A stretch of DNA of 5,909 bases from an uncultured Actinomycetes bacterium (GTDB lineage Bacteria > Actinomycetota > Actinomycetes > Nanopelagicales > Nanopelagicaceae): positions 1 through 5,909 of the forward strand of contig CAITAV010000170.1 of the NCBI GenBank assembly GCA_903890345.1, read 5' to 3'. Below are positions 1 to 5,909 of this stretch, piece after piece. The notes under the pieces were generated by a model. It was not told where the DNA came from, did not search any database, and saw only the letters and a list, made by a program, of their open reading frames with translations. How positions within the stretch are numbered: the first letter of the stretch is position 1; each line of letters starts with the position of its first letter. Position numbers and translations under genes: made by a program.

Positions 1-33
1 ACAAGATCCCAACGAATAAAGCAAGTGATTCCA

Positions 34-609
34 TTACTGTAACCCCACCCAATTACTTTGCAGCACTGCGTATACGTCCATATCAATTATTGAACCATCT
101 GCTCGGACAACTCTTTGACGAAGTAAACCTTCATGTTCGTATCCAGCTCGTGTAACAACCTTTTTTGAGGCTTCGTTGTCATGATCGATCATTGCTTCAA
201 TGCGATTCCAACCCATCGTTTCAAAGCCAAAGTTAGTCAGCATTTTTACCGATGTTGTGCCGATGGATTTTCCACGAAATTCCTTTGCAATCCAGTAACC
301 AATTTCAGCGACTTTGTTGCTAAAACTTGGTGAGTGAAACGAGATAACCCCTGCTAACTCCGGTGACGCACCATGGTTGCTTTCTACTATAAATCTAATC
401 TCACGCTTACTTTGTAATCCTTCAGGATCGAGTTGGCGGACAAAAGCCTGTGCATGTTCGAGTGTGTAATCTGCAGGAACTGTTGTGAAGTGTGAAATTA
501 AAGGATCTTGGCACGCTTTAAAAATACTTTCGATATCGCTCTCACGAGATGGGCGCAGCGTGATGTTGCCATAAGTAATAGTTGGAACTTCACTAGGCCA
601 CCAAATCAT
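34..609 (-). CDS. GNAT family N-acetyltransferase, RimJ/RimL-like
   Basis: Predicted cytoplasmic 191-residue acetyltransferase that would use acetyl-CoA to acetylate an amino group; the substrate cannot be told from sequence. It has the layout of the RimJ/RimL branch (Acetyltransf_3): an N-terminal strand ITLRPSRESD (about 16-25), the central strand AEIGYWI (101-107), the acetyl-CoA pyrophosphate loop RGKSIGT (112-118), and the C-terminal NEASKKVVTRAGYEHEG block (145-161), whose N..S..V....GY..EG pattern is typical. The loop has Ser115 where a Gly is commoner, a mild variation. The length is normal for a complete single-domain enzyme. The ATG at 609 is the only good start, since an in-frame stop (613-615 on the complement) lies two codons upstream. 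No Shine-Dalgarno is visible. The gene starts 28 nt after the tRNA with no terminator between, so it may be read from the tRNA promoter. Family assignment is firm; specificity is unknown. Confidence 0.9.
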   Translation of the reverse strand: MIWWPSEVPTITYGNITLRPSRESDIESIFKACQDPLISHFTTVPADYTLEHAQAFVRQLDPEGLQSKREIRFIVESNHGASPELAGVISFHSPSFSNKVAEIGYWIAKEFRGKSIGTTSVKMLTNFGFETMGWNRIEAMIDHDNEASKKVVTRAGYEHEGLLRQRVVRADGSIIDMDVYAVLQSNWVGLQ

Positions 610-634
610 GGCTTAAGAATGGCATATACGAATC

Positions 635-711
<77 letters not shown>

Positions 712-722
712 TCGGAAGGCTT

Positions 723-751
723 ATCGTAAGTGAGCAAGCAGTAATAACCAA
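723..751 (-). promoter_or_regulatory. Candidate sigma-70-type promoter for the initiator tRNA
   Basis: On the minus strand a -35-like TTGGTT (751-746) and a -10-like TACGAT (728-723) are separated by exactly 17 nt. The expected start is near 716-717, about 5 nt before the mature tRNA 5' end at 711, which suits a short leader removed by RNase P. TACGAT matches TANNNT and TTGGTT keeps the TTG core. The -35 overlaps the last bases of the hairpin found after the UPF0182 gene. This is a pattern match only. Confidence 0.6.
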
Positions 752-788
752 ATCCGTGAGTGTACTTCTACGATTTAGAAGCGGATTT
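750..788 (-). terminator. Bulged hairpin downstream of the UPF0182 gene, possible weak terminator
   Basis: Two nested inverted repeats form one structure: an outer 7-bp stem AAATCCG/CGGATTT (788-782 with 756-750) and an inner 6-bp stem CTTCTA/TAGAAG (781-776 with 770-765) around a 5-nt loop. An 8-nt one-sided bulge (764-757) lies between the stems on the 3' side. It begins 10 nt after the UPF0182 stop codon, the right place for a terminator or a 3'-end stabilising stem. Against an intrinsic terminator: the stem is AU-rich and bulged, and the following minus-strand sequence (GGTTATTAC) is not a clean U tract. Its 3' edge overlaps the tRNA -35 element. Confidence 0.4.
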
Positions 789-798
789 AGATGAGTAA

Positions 799-3642
799 TT
801 ACTTTTTGCTTTGCGCAGAAATTGCGGCGGCAATTGCAGCCTTTAAGCGATCTTGTGCTTTTCCATACGCAGTGAAATCTCCCTTAGCAAGTGCTGCTTG
901 TCCATCTGCTAATGCTTGTTTTGCATTTGCAAGTGCACTCGCTAAATCTGCAGAACCGGTAGTTGGTTTTCCAGAACCAGTTGATGCACCAGTTTCAGAT
1001 GTTCCAGAGTTACCAGCGAATACTTGATCAAGTGCACCCTTAAGAGTGTCGCTATAACCAATCTGATCACCGAATGAAACCAAAACTTTTTGCAGTAATG
1101 GATACGCCGCAGCGTTTGATGTTGCTCGCACATAAACAGGTTGTACGTATAACAAGCCACCACCAACTGGAAGTGTTAACAAGTTACCGAGTACAACATC
1201 TGATCCACCCTGGCGTAGCAAGGAGAGTGAGTTTGCAACTTCTGGTTTAGCTTCAAAGTTAGATGCAACCTGTGAAGGACCAGCAACGTTTGTGCTTCGT
1301 GGCAATTGCAGAACAGTAATTTTTCCGTAATCCGGACCAGCCTGTGAATTAACTACGGCAAATGCTGCCAAGTTTTCACGACCACCACGAGGTACGAATG
1401 GTGTTGTTAATGAGAACGCTGCCTTGTCAGAACCAGGCAATTGCATGGTCATGTAATAAGGAGGTTGGTTTCCTGCGTTCGCTCCAAATGTTGATGGATC
1501 GCGAGGTACGCGCCAGAAATCTTGTCCACCATAAAACGCTGCTGCGGTTTTTACGTGATACGCACTCAAAATATCGCGCTGAATTCTAAACATATCTTCT
1601 GGGTAACGGATGTGCTCCATTAGCTGATCTGAAATTTCAGACTTTGGCTTAATGCTCTTAGGGAAAGCCTTTGACCATGTTTTTAGAACAGGATCATTCT
1701 CATCCCATTGATACAAACTCACTGTTCCGTCATATGCATCAACAGTTGCCTTTACAGAATTGCGTATGTAATTAACGCTTTCATTTCCTTGTGCAGTAAT
1801 TGATGTTGAGTTTGCAGTTAGTGCATCTGATGTTGCACTTGAAAGTGTGGTCTTGCGTGAATATGGATAGCCGGCGCTAGTTGTATAACCATCAATAATC
1901 CACAAAATGCGACCATCAACAAGTGCTGGATATGGGTCTCCATCAAGAGTGAGCCATGGTGCAACTTTTGCAACACGATCACGAGGGTTTCTTTCAAACA
2001 AAATTTTCGAATCTTTATTAATCAAGTTTGATAGCAAGATACGTTGTTCTTGATATTTCAGTGCGAAAACTAACTTGTTAAAGAGAGAACCAACTGGAAC
2101 TCCGCCTTTGCCTGAATAGGTTACGTTCTTTTGACCATTTGCAGAGGCATCATCTGGATAATCAAACTCAACTGGTTCTCCAGTGGTTGTTCCACCGATG
2201 ATCGAATAATCAGGAACGTTCTCACCAAAATAAACGCGTGGTTCAAATTCGCCAAGTCCCTTTGTTGGAGGAAGATCGCCAACGATAAATGATGGCTTTC
2301 CATCTGCATCGCGGACATTTCCATAAGCTGCAACAAAACCAAATCCGTGTGTGTAGACAAGGTGATCGTTAATCCAGTTACGACTTGGGTTTCCGTCAAT
2401 ATTTAATTCACGGATTGCAACAATCGTGTCATGGGAAACACCGTCAACTTTGTAACGATCGATATCAAGGGAAGCACCAAAGGTGTAGTACGGCTTGATT
2501 TGTTGAAGTTGTCTAAATGTTGGTGAAAGAACATTTGGATCCATTAAACGAATATTTGAAATAGTTGCTGCATCTTTTGATAATTGACCCGCTGATGCAT
2601 TTAAAGTCGCTTGAAAATCTTGGACTTCTACGGCAGACAAACCGAAAGCATCACGTGTTGCATCAATATTGCGCTGAATAAATGGCGCTTCCTTTGAAGA
2701 CTCACTTGGCTTTACTTGGAATTGTTGAATTGCGGCAGGATAAATACCTGCAATCAATACAGATGAGATAACTAGCAGCGCTGTTCCAGCTGCTGGAAGT
2801 AACCAAGATTTACGAACGATATTTGCAAAAAATAGAAGCGAACAGATCACGGCTATGCCTGTCAAAATAGCTTTTGCCGGCAAGAGTGCGTTGACGTCTG
2901 TGTATGTCAAACCTGTAATCAATTTATTATCTTTAAGAGCAAGTGCATAACGATCCAACCAATATGCACCTGCCTTTAGCAATACAACAAGTCCTAAGAG
3001 AACAGATAGCTGAACACGGGCGGAAACTGTTGTGCGCTCTTGTGCTACTTGTGGACGAATACCACCGTACAAATAATGCACAATGGCAGAGCCAATAATT
3101 GCAAAGACAAGGGTAGAAATTCCCCATGCAACAAGTGCTTGATACATCGGCAACTTAAATGCAAAGAATGAAATGTCTAGGCCGAATTGTGGATCAGTAA
3201 CACCAAATGGAGTTGAATTCTTAAAGAGCAACCATGTGTCCCAGAGTTGGGATCCAGATGATCCTCCGAAGTAAAAGAGAACTAGTGAAAGCCCTGCAAG
3301 TACGAGTCGACGAATAGGTTCGATTTGTGAACGGTAACGCTCGAGGTTATCGGCTTCGACAGTTAGTGGAACATATAAAGGTCGCTTACGAAAAGCCAAA
3401 TAAATATTTAACGTAATAATCAATGACGTTGCAAAACCTGCAACCACGAAAACAGTCGCTTTCGTCAGAAGAATTGTTGACCAGACTTCTGTGAAATCAA
3501 CTGATTTAAACCAGAGCCAATCTGCATAGAAGCCACTGAGGCTTACGAGTGCGACGGAGGCAACAACCAAAATTGCGATAACAATTGGAAGTGGTCCGCG
3601 ACGACGGCGATTAAAGTTTAAATTCGGGAAGCTACTAGTCAT
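799..3642 (-). CDS. UPF0182 family large integral membrane protein
   Basis: Complete 947-residue protein of UPF0182 (DUF/COG1615 type), a family widespread in actinobacteria whose biochemical function I do not know to be established. The first third is membrane-embedded, with about seven hydrophobic segments near residues 18-40, 59-84, 112-127, 166-190, 208-224, 255-275 and 280-303, preceded by a basic RRRR (12-15). The rest is a large soluble region, probably outside the membrane, with conserved-looking blocks YTHGFG (430-435), EPRVYFGE (467-474) and YPEDMFRIQRDIL (680-692). A Gly/Ser/Thr-rich linker (about 876-898) leads to a short Ala-rich helical tail (899-945) containing GDFTAYGKAQDRL, typical of the family's C-terminus. 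Length is slightly below the roughly 990 residues of the M. tuberculosis homologue. The ATG at 3642 is preceded by no Shine-Dalgarno but by a -10-like TATCTT at leaderless spacing. It follows the S16 protease gene after 47 nt. Confidence 0.93.
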   Translation of the reverse strand: MTSSFPNLNFNRRRRGPLPIVIAILVVASVALVSLSGFYADWLWFKSVDFTEVWSTILLTKATVFVVAGFATSLIITLNIYLAFRKRPLYVPLTVEADNLERYRSQIEPIRRLVLAGLSLVLFYFGGSSGSQLWDTWLLFKNSTPFGVTDPQFGLDISFFAFKLPMYQALVAWGISTLVFAIIGSAIVHYLYGGIRPQVAQERTTVSARVQLSVLLGLVVLLKAGAYWLDRYALALKDNKLITGLTYTDVNALLPAKAILTGIAVICSLLFFANIVRKSWLLPAAGTALLVISSVLIAGIYPAAIQQFQVKPSESSKEAPFIQRNIDATRDAFGLSAVEVQDFQATLNASAGQLSKDAATISNIRLMDPNVLSPTFRQLQQIKPYYTFGASLDIDRYKVDGVSHDTIVAIRELNIDGNPSRNWINDHLVYTHGFGFVAAYGNVRDADGKPSFIVGDLPPTKGLGEFEPRVYFGENVPDYSIIGGTTTGEPVEFDYPDDASANGQKNVTYSGKGGVPVGSLFNKLVFALKYQEQRILLSNLINKDSKILFERNPRDRVAKVAPWLTLDGDPYPALVDGRILWIIDGYTTSAGYPYSRKTTLSSATSDALTANSTSITAQGNESVNYIRNSVKATVDAYDGTVSLYQWDENDPVLKTWSKAFPKSIKPKSEISDQLMEHIRYPEDMFRIQRDILSAYHVKTAAAFYGGQDFWRVPRDPSTFGANAGNQPPYYMTMQLPGSDKAAFSLTTPFVPRGGRENLAAFAVVNSQAGPDYGKITVLQLPRSTNVAGPSQVASNFEAKPEVANSLSLLRQGGSDVVLGNLLTLPVGGGLLYVQPVYVRATSNAAAYPLLQKVLVSFGDQIGYSDTLKGALDQVFAGNSGTSETGASTGSGKPTTGSADLASALANAKQALADGQAALAKGDFTAYGKAQDRLKAAIAAAISAQSKK

Positions 3643-3648
3643 GAGTTA

Positions 3649-3681
3649 AAGATACTGAACCGAGCGCCACTTCTGCCACTT
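3649..3681 (-). promoter_or_regulatory. Candidate leaderless promoter of the UPF0182 gene with upstream direct repeat
   Basis: On the minus strand TATCTT (3654-3649) ends 6 nt before the A of the UPF0182 ATG, the spacing expected if transcription starts on the start codon. No Shine-Dalgarno is present, which agrees with leaderless translation. There is no good -35 hexamer; instead a direct repeat AAGTGGC-AG-AAGTGGC (3681-3675 and 3672-3666, 9-nt period) covers the -40 to -24 region and could be a regulator site. The alternative is simple read-through from the protease gene upstream. Confidence 0.35.
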
Positions 3682-3689
3682 GGGCAAAA

Positions 3690-4469
3690 TTAGGCTCTTT
3701 TAGCGCAGGACATACCTATTACTTCAGGCGAACTATTTGCAGAAAGGGCTTTGACCGCATCATCGATAGTGCTAATGGCAAAGACGGTTATTCCTTTCGG
3801 AACCGATGTGATCTCTGGGCAATTTGAACGAGGTGCAAGAAAAACTGTTACACCGACACGTTGCGCCGCAATTAACTTTTCATCTATGCCACCAATTGGG
3901 CCAACTTTTCCGGTTAGATCAATTGTTCCAGTGCCTGCGACTTTTCTTCCTTGCAATAAATCTTGTGGTGTTAACTCTTCAATTACACCAAGAGTAAAAA
4001 TCATTCCACCACTTGGGCCACCAGTGTTTTTGACATCCAGAGTAATCAACGATGGATCAACACTTGCTAGTTCTGGATAGTTTTTCTTTACATATGCACG
4101 TGCAACGATTTTTGCTTTATCTTGTGAAGAAGTCATATCTACTTTGGCTTCTTTATCTAAAACCTTTGAACTCACGTTATCCGGATACACCGCAGAGCGA
4201 GGGTAAATTCGAGAATTTCCATTGACCCAGCCATAAACAATTTCACCAGAAAACATCGATGCACCTGGGCTGGTCACTCGAATAGCCAGCAAGTAGAGCG
4301 ACCCATTTGGTTTGTAGGAATTTTCAGATTTAATTGAAATGACTTTATCTAATACATCAGTTGCACCACCTGGCATCACAACTACAAATGGCAGCGGGGC
4401 GAAAAGTGCGAATCCAAAAAATATAAGAACGATTGCTTTAACCGCAATGGGTAGCGATGAATAGCGCAT
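3690..4469 (-). CDS. Membrane-anchored Lon-like (S16) serine protease lacking the PDZ domain
   Basis: 259-residue protein of the YlbL-like/Rv3194c-like family: an N-terminal membrane anchor followed by an extracytoplasmic Lon-type proteolytic domain. Visible parts: hydrophobic segment at about 8-33 ending FVVVMPGG, a family-type N-terminal region to about 130, then the S16 domain from about 143. The catalytic Ser is Ser153 in NTGGPSGG (148-155). The catalytic Lys is Lys198 in GGIDEK (193-198), 45 residues later, close to the 43 between Ser679 and Lys722 of E. coli Lon. The block GTGTIDLTGKVGPIGG (179-194) is also characteristic. Relatives are about 340 residues and have a PDZ domain between the N-terminal region and the S16 domain; here the two are joined directly, with only about 15-20 linking residues (131-147). 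No frameshift is seen. The start is 2 nt after the stop of the small membrane protein gene, suggesting translational coupling; no Shine-Dalgarno is visible. The substrate is unknown. Confidence 0.92.
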   Translation of the reverse strand: MRYSSLPIAVKAIVLIFFGFALFAPLPFVVVMPGGATDVLDKVISIKSENSYKPNGSLYLLAIRVTSPGASMFSGEIVYGWVNGNSRIYPRSAVYPDNVSSKVLDKEAKVDMTSSQDKAKIVARAYVKKNYPELASVDPSLITLDVKNTGGPSGGMIFTLGVIEELTPQDLLQGRKVAGTGTIDLTGKVGPIGGIDEKLIAAQRVGVTVFLAPRSNCPEITSVPKGITVFAISTIDDAVKALSANSSPEVIGMSCAKRA

Positions 4470-4471
4470 TG

Positions 4472-4744
4472 CTATAGCGGTGTGCGATCTTGATTCGAAG
4501 GTGGAACTTGAAATGGTTTTTGAGGTGGCAATTCATTTGCTGTTGGATCATTGCGATTTACGGGCGTCTGATTATTGGGATCTCTAAATGTCTGTTGAAA
4601 TTCACTAAATTTCCCAATTGAACGAGACGTTTCAGATTCAAAACGATCTTTAAATTTCGTAACCCACACCACGTAACCCAAAGCGCCAATTAAACCCGCA
4701 GCAGGAACTACCCACCAAATAAGGGCTACGAAAGAACTGGACAT
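4472..4744 (-). CDS. Small single-pass membrane protein of unknown function
   Basis: 90-residue protein that I do not recognise as a named family. One hydrophobic segment (about 5-29, rich in Trp, Val, Gly and Ala) is followed by a charged stretch with a likely short helix (30-55, KFKDRFESETSRSIGKFSEF) and a Pro/Asn/Gln-rich, probably disordered tail (56-90). There is no signal-peptidase site or lipobox that I can see, so an anchored protein with a polar tail is the best reading; topology is uncertain. Evidence that it is real: it fills the space before the protease gene with a 2-nt gap to that gene's ATG, it has coherent membrane-protein composition, and a candidate promoter sits immediately upstream. 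It is probably the first gene of the minus-strand run and may be an accessory of the protease, which is inferred from position only. Confidence 0.75.
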   Translation of the reverse strand: MSSSFVALIWWVVPAAGLIGALGYVVWVTKFKDRFESETSRSIGKFSEFQQTFRDPNNQTPVNRNDPTANELPPQKPFQVPPSNQDRTPL

Positions 4745-4750
4745 GTTCGT

Positions 4751-4781
4751 AGTCTAGAGGTCGGAGTGCCCATAAGTTCAA
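4751..4781 (-). promoter_or_regulatory. Candidate leaderless promoter for the small membrane protein and protease genes
   Basis: On the minus strand a -10-like TAGACT (4756-4751) ends 6 nt before the ATG at 4744, and a -35-like TTGAAC (4781-4776, four of six consensus positions) lies 19 nt upstream of it. The spacer is a little long. There is no Shine-Dalgarno before the ATG, so the start codon may be the transcript's first codon, as is common in actinobacteria. Pattern-based only. Confidence 0.45.
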
Positions 4782-4811
4782 TGGAATTATTTTCTTTCAT
4801 CGCGCGTTATA

Positions 4812-4831
4812 GGTGTTACCACCCGTACGAT
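4812..4831 (+). promoter_or_regulatory. Candidate -10 element for the DUF2342 gene with adjacent small palindrome
   Basis: In the divergent intergenic region TACGAT (4826-4831) matches TANNNT and equals the hexamer proposed for the tRNA promoter. It would give a leader of roughly 40 nt before the ATG at 4879, leaving room for the Shine-Dalgarno seen there. No acceptable -35 is found 16-18 nt upstream. A perfect inverted repeat GGTG-ttac-CACC (4812-4823) sits just upstream of the hexamer in the spacer and could be a small operator, or chance. Confidence 0.3.
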
Positions 4832-4867
4832 ATGGAAGAGCATGTAGTTAGCAAAAAGGTTTTAGAA

Positions 4868-4874
4868 GAAAGGT
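4868..4874 (+). promoter_or_regulatory. Ribosome binding site of the DUF2342 gene
   Basis: GAAAGGT lies 4 nt before the ATG at 4879 and is complementary, with one mismatch, to the anti-Shine-Dalgarno. It fixes this ATG as the start and contrasts with the minus-strand genes here, none of which shows a clear site. Confidence 0.6.
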
Positions 4875-4878
4875 CGTC

Positions 4879-5909
4879 ATGTCAGCATTTGGTTTCACCC
4901 CAGATGATGGTTCTGAAGAGAACCCCAATGAGATGACCCCTGAACAACTGGCAGCGATGCTCGCGCAAATGCAAGAACAAGTCACAGAACAATTTCAAAA
5001 ACTAGGAATTAATCCTGCAGGTTTTATCAATCCATTCACTGCCGGAACTGAATCACTTCCAAAGAGCATTGTTCGAGATACCGCAAAGAAAATTGTTTCA
5101 AGTGCAGGCTCTCTTCCCGTGGGCAACACAGATACAACCGTTGTCGCACAAGCCAGCTCTATTGCTCAACTCTGGCTAAATGAAGCCACTGACTTTGCAC
5201 CGATCGCTAGCGCTACTCAAACGCTGAGCCGCTCAGATTGGGTTGATTCAACACTTGCAGGTTGGCAAACAACCGTAGAACCACTCGCATCTGGCTTAGC
5301 CGCTGCCGTTTCCGAACTGATGCAGCAAGCAATTAACGAAGGTCAGGCAGAGGAAACTCCAATGCCTATCGAAACAATTGCAACTCTGCTTCGCTCCTTT
5401 ATTAGCGCGCTCATTGCAACGCAATTGGGGCACTCAGTTGGAGCACTCGCATCATCTGTTACCGGAATCCACGATGTCGGTCTGCCACTAGTAGATCCTG
5501 CAATACCTGCATTAGTGCCTGAAAATATTGCGCTGTGGTCGCAAGATCTTGAAATTCCTAAGAGTGAAATAACACTCTTTCATGCAATTCGTGAAGAAGC
5601 AGTAGCGCGTTTATTTGAGAGCAATCCATGGCTTGTCTCATATATTCGCACCGCAATTTCTGAATACGGAAAAGGTATTCATATTGATATCGATGCCATA
5701 CAACGCCAAGCACAAGAGGCAATGGAGTCTGGAAATATCGATCCCAATAATCCTGAGAGTTTCACACTTGCAATTGGTGAAGGAATGTTTACTCCTGAAG
5801 AGTCGCCTGCACAGCTCGCTGCTCTTACAAAGTTAGAAACTGTCTTTGCTTTAATTGAAGGGTGGACCGATGAGGTCACAACTCTTGCAGTAAGTGATCG
5901 ACTTCCATC
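4879..5909 (+). CDS. DUF2342 (zincin_2-like) family protein, C-terminus cut by the window edge
   Basis: The first 343 codons of a plus-strand gene with no stop before the window ends. By family it matches the actinobacterial DUF2342 proteins often labelled putative hydrolase or zinc-dependent metalloprotease (Rv3195 type, usually about 370-480 residues). Visible marks: an acidic N-terminus starting MSAFGFTPDD, a helix EQLAAMLAQMQEQVTEQFQKL (about 22-42), the core block REEAVARLFESNPWLVSYIRTAISEYGKGI (about 238-267), then GEGMFTPEESPAQ (about 299-312) and ALIEGWTDEV (324-333). No signal peptide or membrane segment is seen, so it should be cytoplasmic. At the core block, where the F420-associated relatives carry HExxH, this protein reads Arg238-Glu239-Glu240-Ala241-Val242, so zinc binding of the usual kind is doubtful. 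It is transcribed divergently from the small membrane protein, protease and UPF0182 genes. The start is supported by GAAAGGT 4 nt upstream. Confidence 0.87.
   Translation, partial: MSAFGFTPDDGSEENPNEMTPEQLAAMLAQMQEQVTEQFQKLGINPAGFINPFTAGTESLPKSIVRDTAKKIVSSAGSLPVGNTDTTVVAQASSIAQLWLNEATDFAPIASATQTLSRSDWVDSTLAGWQTTVEPLASGLAAAVSELMQQAINEGQAEETPMPIETIATLLRSFISALIATQLGHSVGALASSVTGIHDVGLPLVDPAIPALVPENIALWSQDLEIPKSEITLFHAIREEAVARLFESNPWLVSYIRTAISEYGKGIHIDIDAIQRQAQEAMESGNIDPNNPESFTLAIGEGMFTPEESPAQLAALTKLETVFALIEGWTDEVTTLAVSDRLP

Noticed and set aside
1..33. Terminator after the acetyltransferase stop codon
   Set aside because: The 33 bases available show no inverted repeat or U tract; any terminator would lie beyond the window.
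791..1027. Plus-strand open frame of 78 codons at the 3' end of the UPF0182 gene, and similar frames at 942-1166, 1362-1589, 2121-2399 and 2933-3127
   Set aside because: All lie inside the well-supported UPF0182 coding sequence in other frames, and their translations show no domain or convincing start signal.
3751..4080. Plus-strand open frame of 109 codons opposite the S16 protease
   Set aside because: It is antisense to the catalytic domain, whose conserved motifs explain the base pattern; no independent start signal or family resemblance.
4832..4936. Possible 34-codon upstream ORF starting at ATG 4832 and overlapping the DUF2342 start, plus a minimal ATG-TAG at 4842-4847
   Set aside because: No Shine-Dalgarno at a sensible distance, and the proposed transcript start (near 4838) would exclude the first ATG; the peptide resembles nothing known to me.
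5615..5879. Two open frames (plus 5615-5836, minus 5679-5879) near the right end
   Set aside because: Both overlap the DUF2342 frame, which carries the family motifs throughout this stretch.

Overview
The window looks like an ordinary chromosomal core segment of a low-to-mid G+C member of Actinomycetota. The grounds are: a UPF0182 membrane protein, a secreted Lon-like (S16) protease and a DUF2342 protein side by side (the grouping seen around Rv3193c-Rv3194c-Rv3195 in Mycobacterium tuberculosis); an initiator tRNA of actinobacterial type (C1/U72, no encoded CCA); and start regions that look leaderless. The modest G+C for an actinobacterium fits streamlined aquatic lineages such as Nanopelagicales (acI), but that placement is inference. 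No mobile element, CRISPR array, phage gene or cargo island was seen.

Layout. Most of the window (34-4744) is read on the minus strand. In transcription order it holds a 90-residue single-pass membrane protein (4744-4472), a membrane-anchored S16 serine protease (4469-3690), the large UPF0182 membrane protein (3642-799), an initiator tRNA-Met (711-638) and a RimJ/RimL-like GNAT acetyltransferase (609-34). A 134-bp divergent intergenic region (4745-4878) separates these from a plus-strand DUF2342 gene (from 4879) that runs off the right edge.

How the genes may work together. The small membrane protein and the protease are separated by 2 nt and are probably translationally coupled; UPF0182 follows after 47 nt with its own candidate leaderless promoter. 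All three are predicted envelope proteins, so a shared envelope role is plausible, but no substrate is known. The tRNA has a well-formed promoter, and no terminator is visible between it and the acetyltransferase 28 nt downstream, so those two may share a transcript.

The main points for a second look are: the protease keeps its Ser-Lys dyad but lacks the PDZ domain normal for its family; the DUF2342 protein lacks a HExxH motif at the place where related proteins carry one; two minus-strand genes have a -10-like hexamer exactly 6 nt before the ATG; and a bulged hairpin after UPF0182 overlaps the tRNA promoter. I did not find a convincing new multi-gene system.
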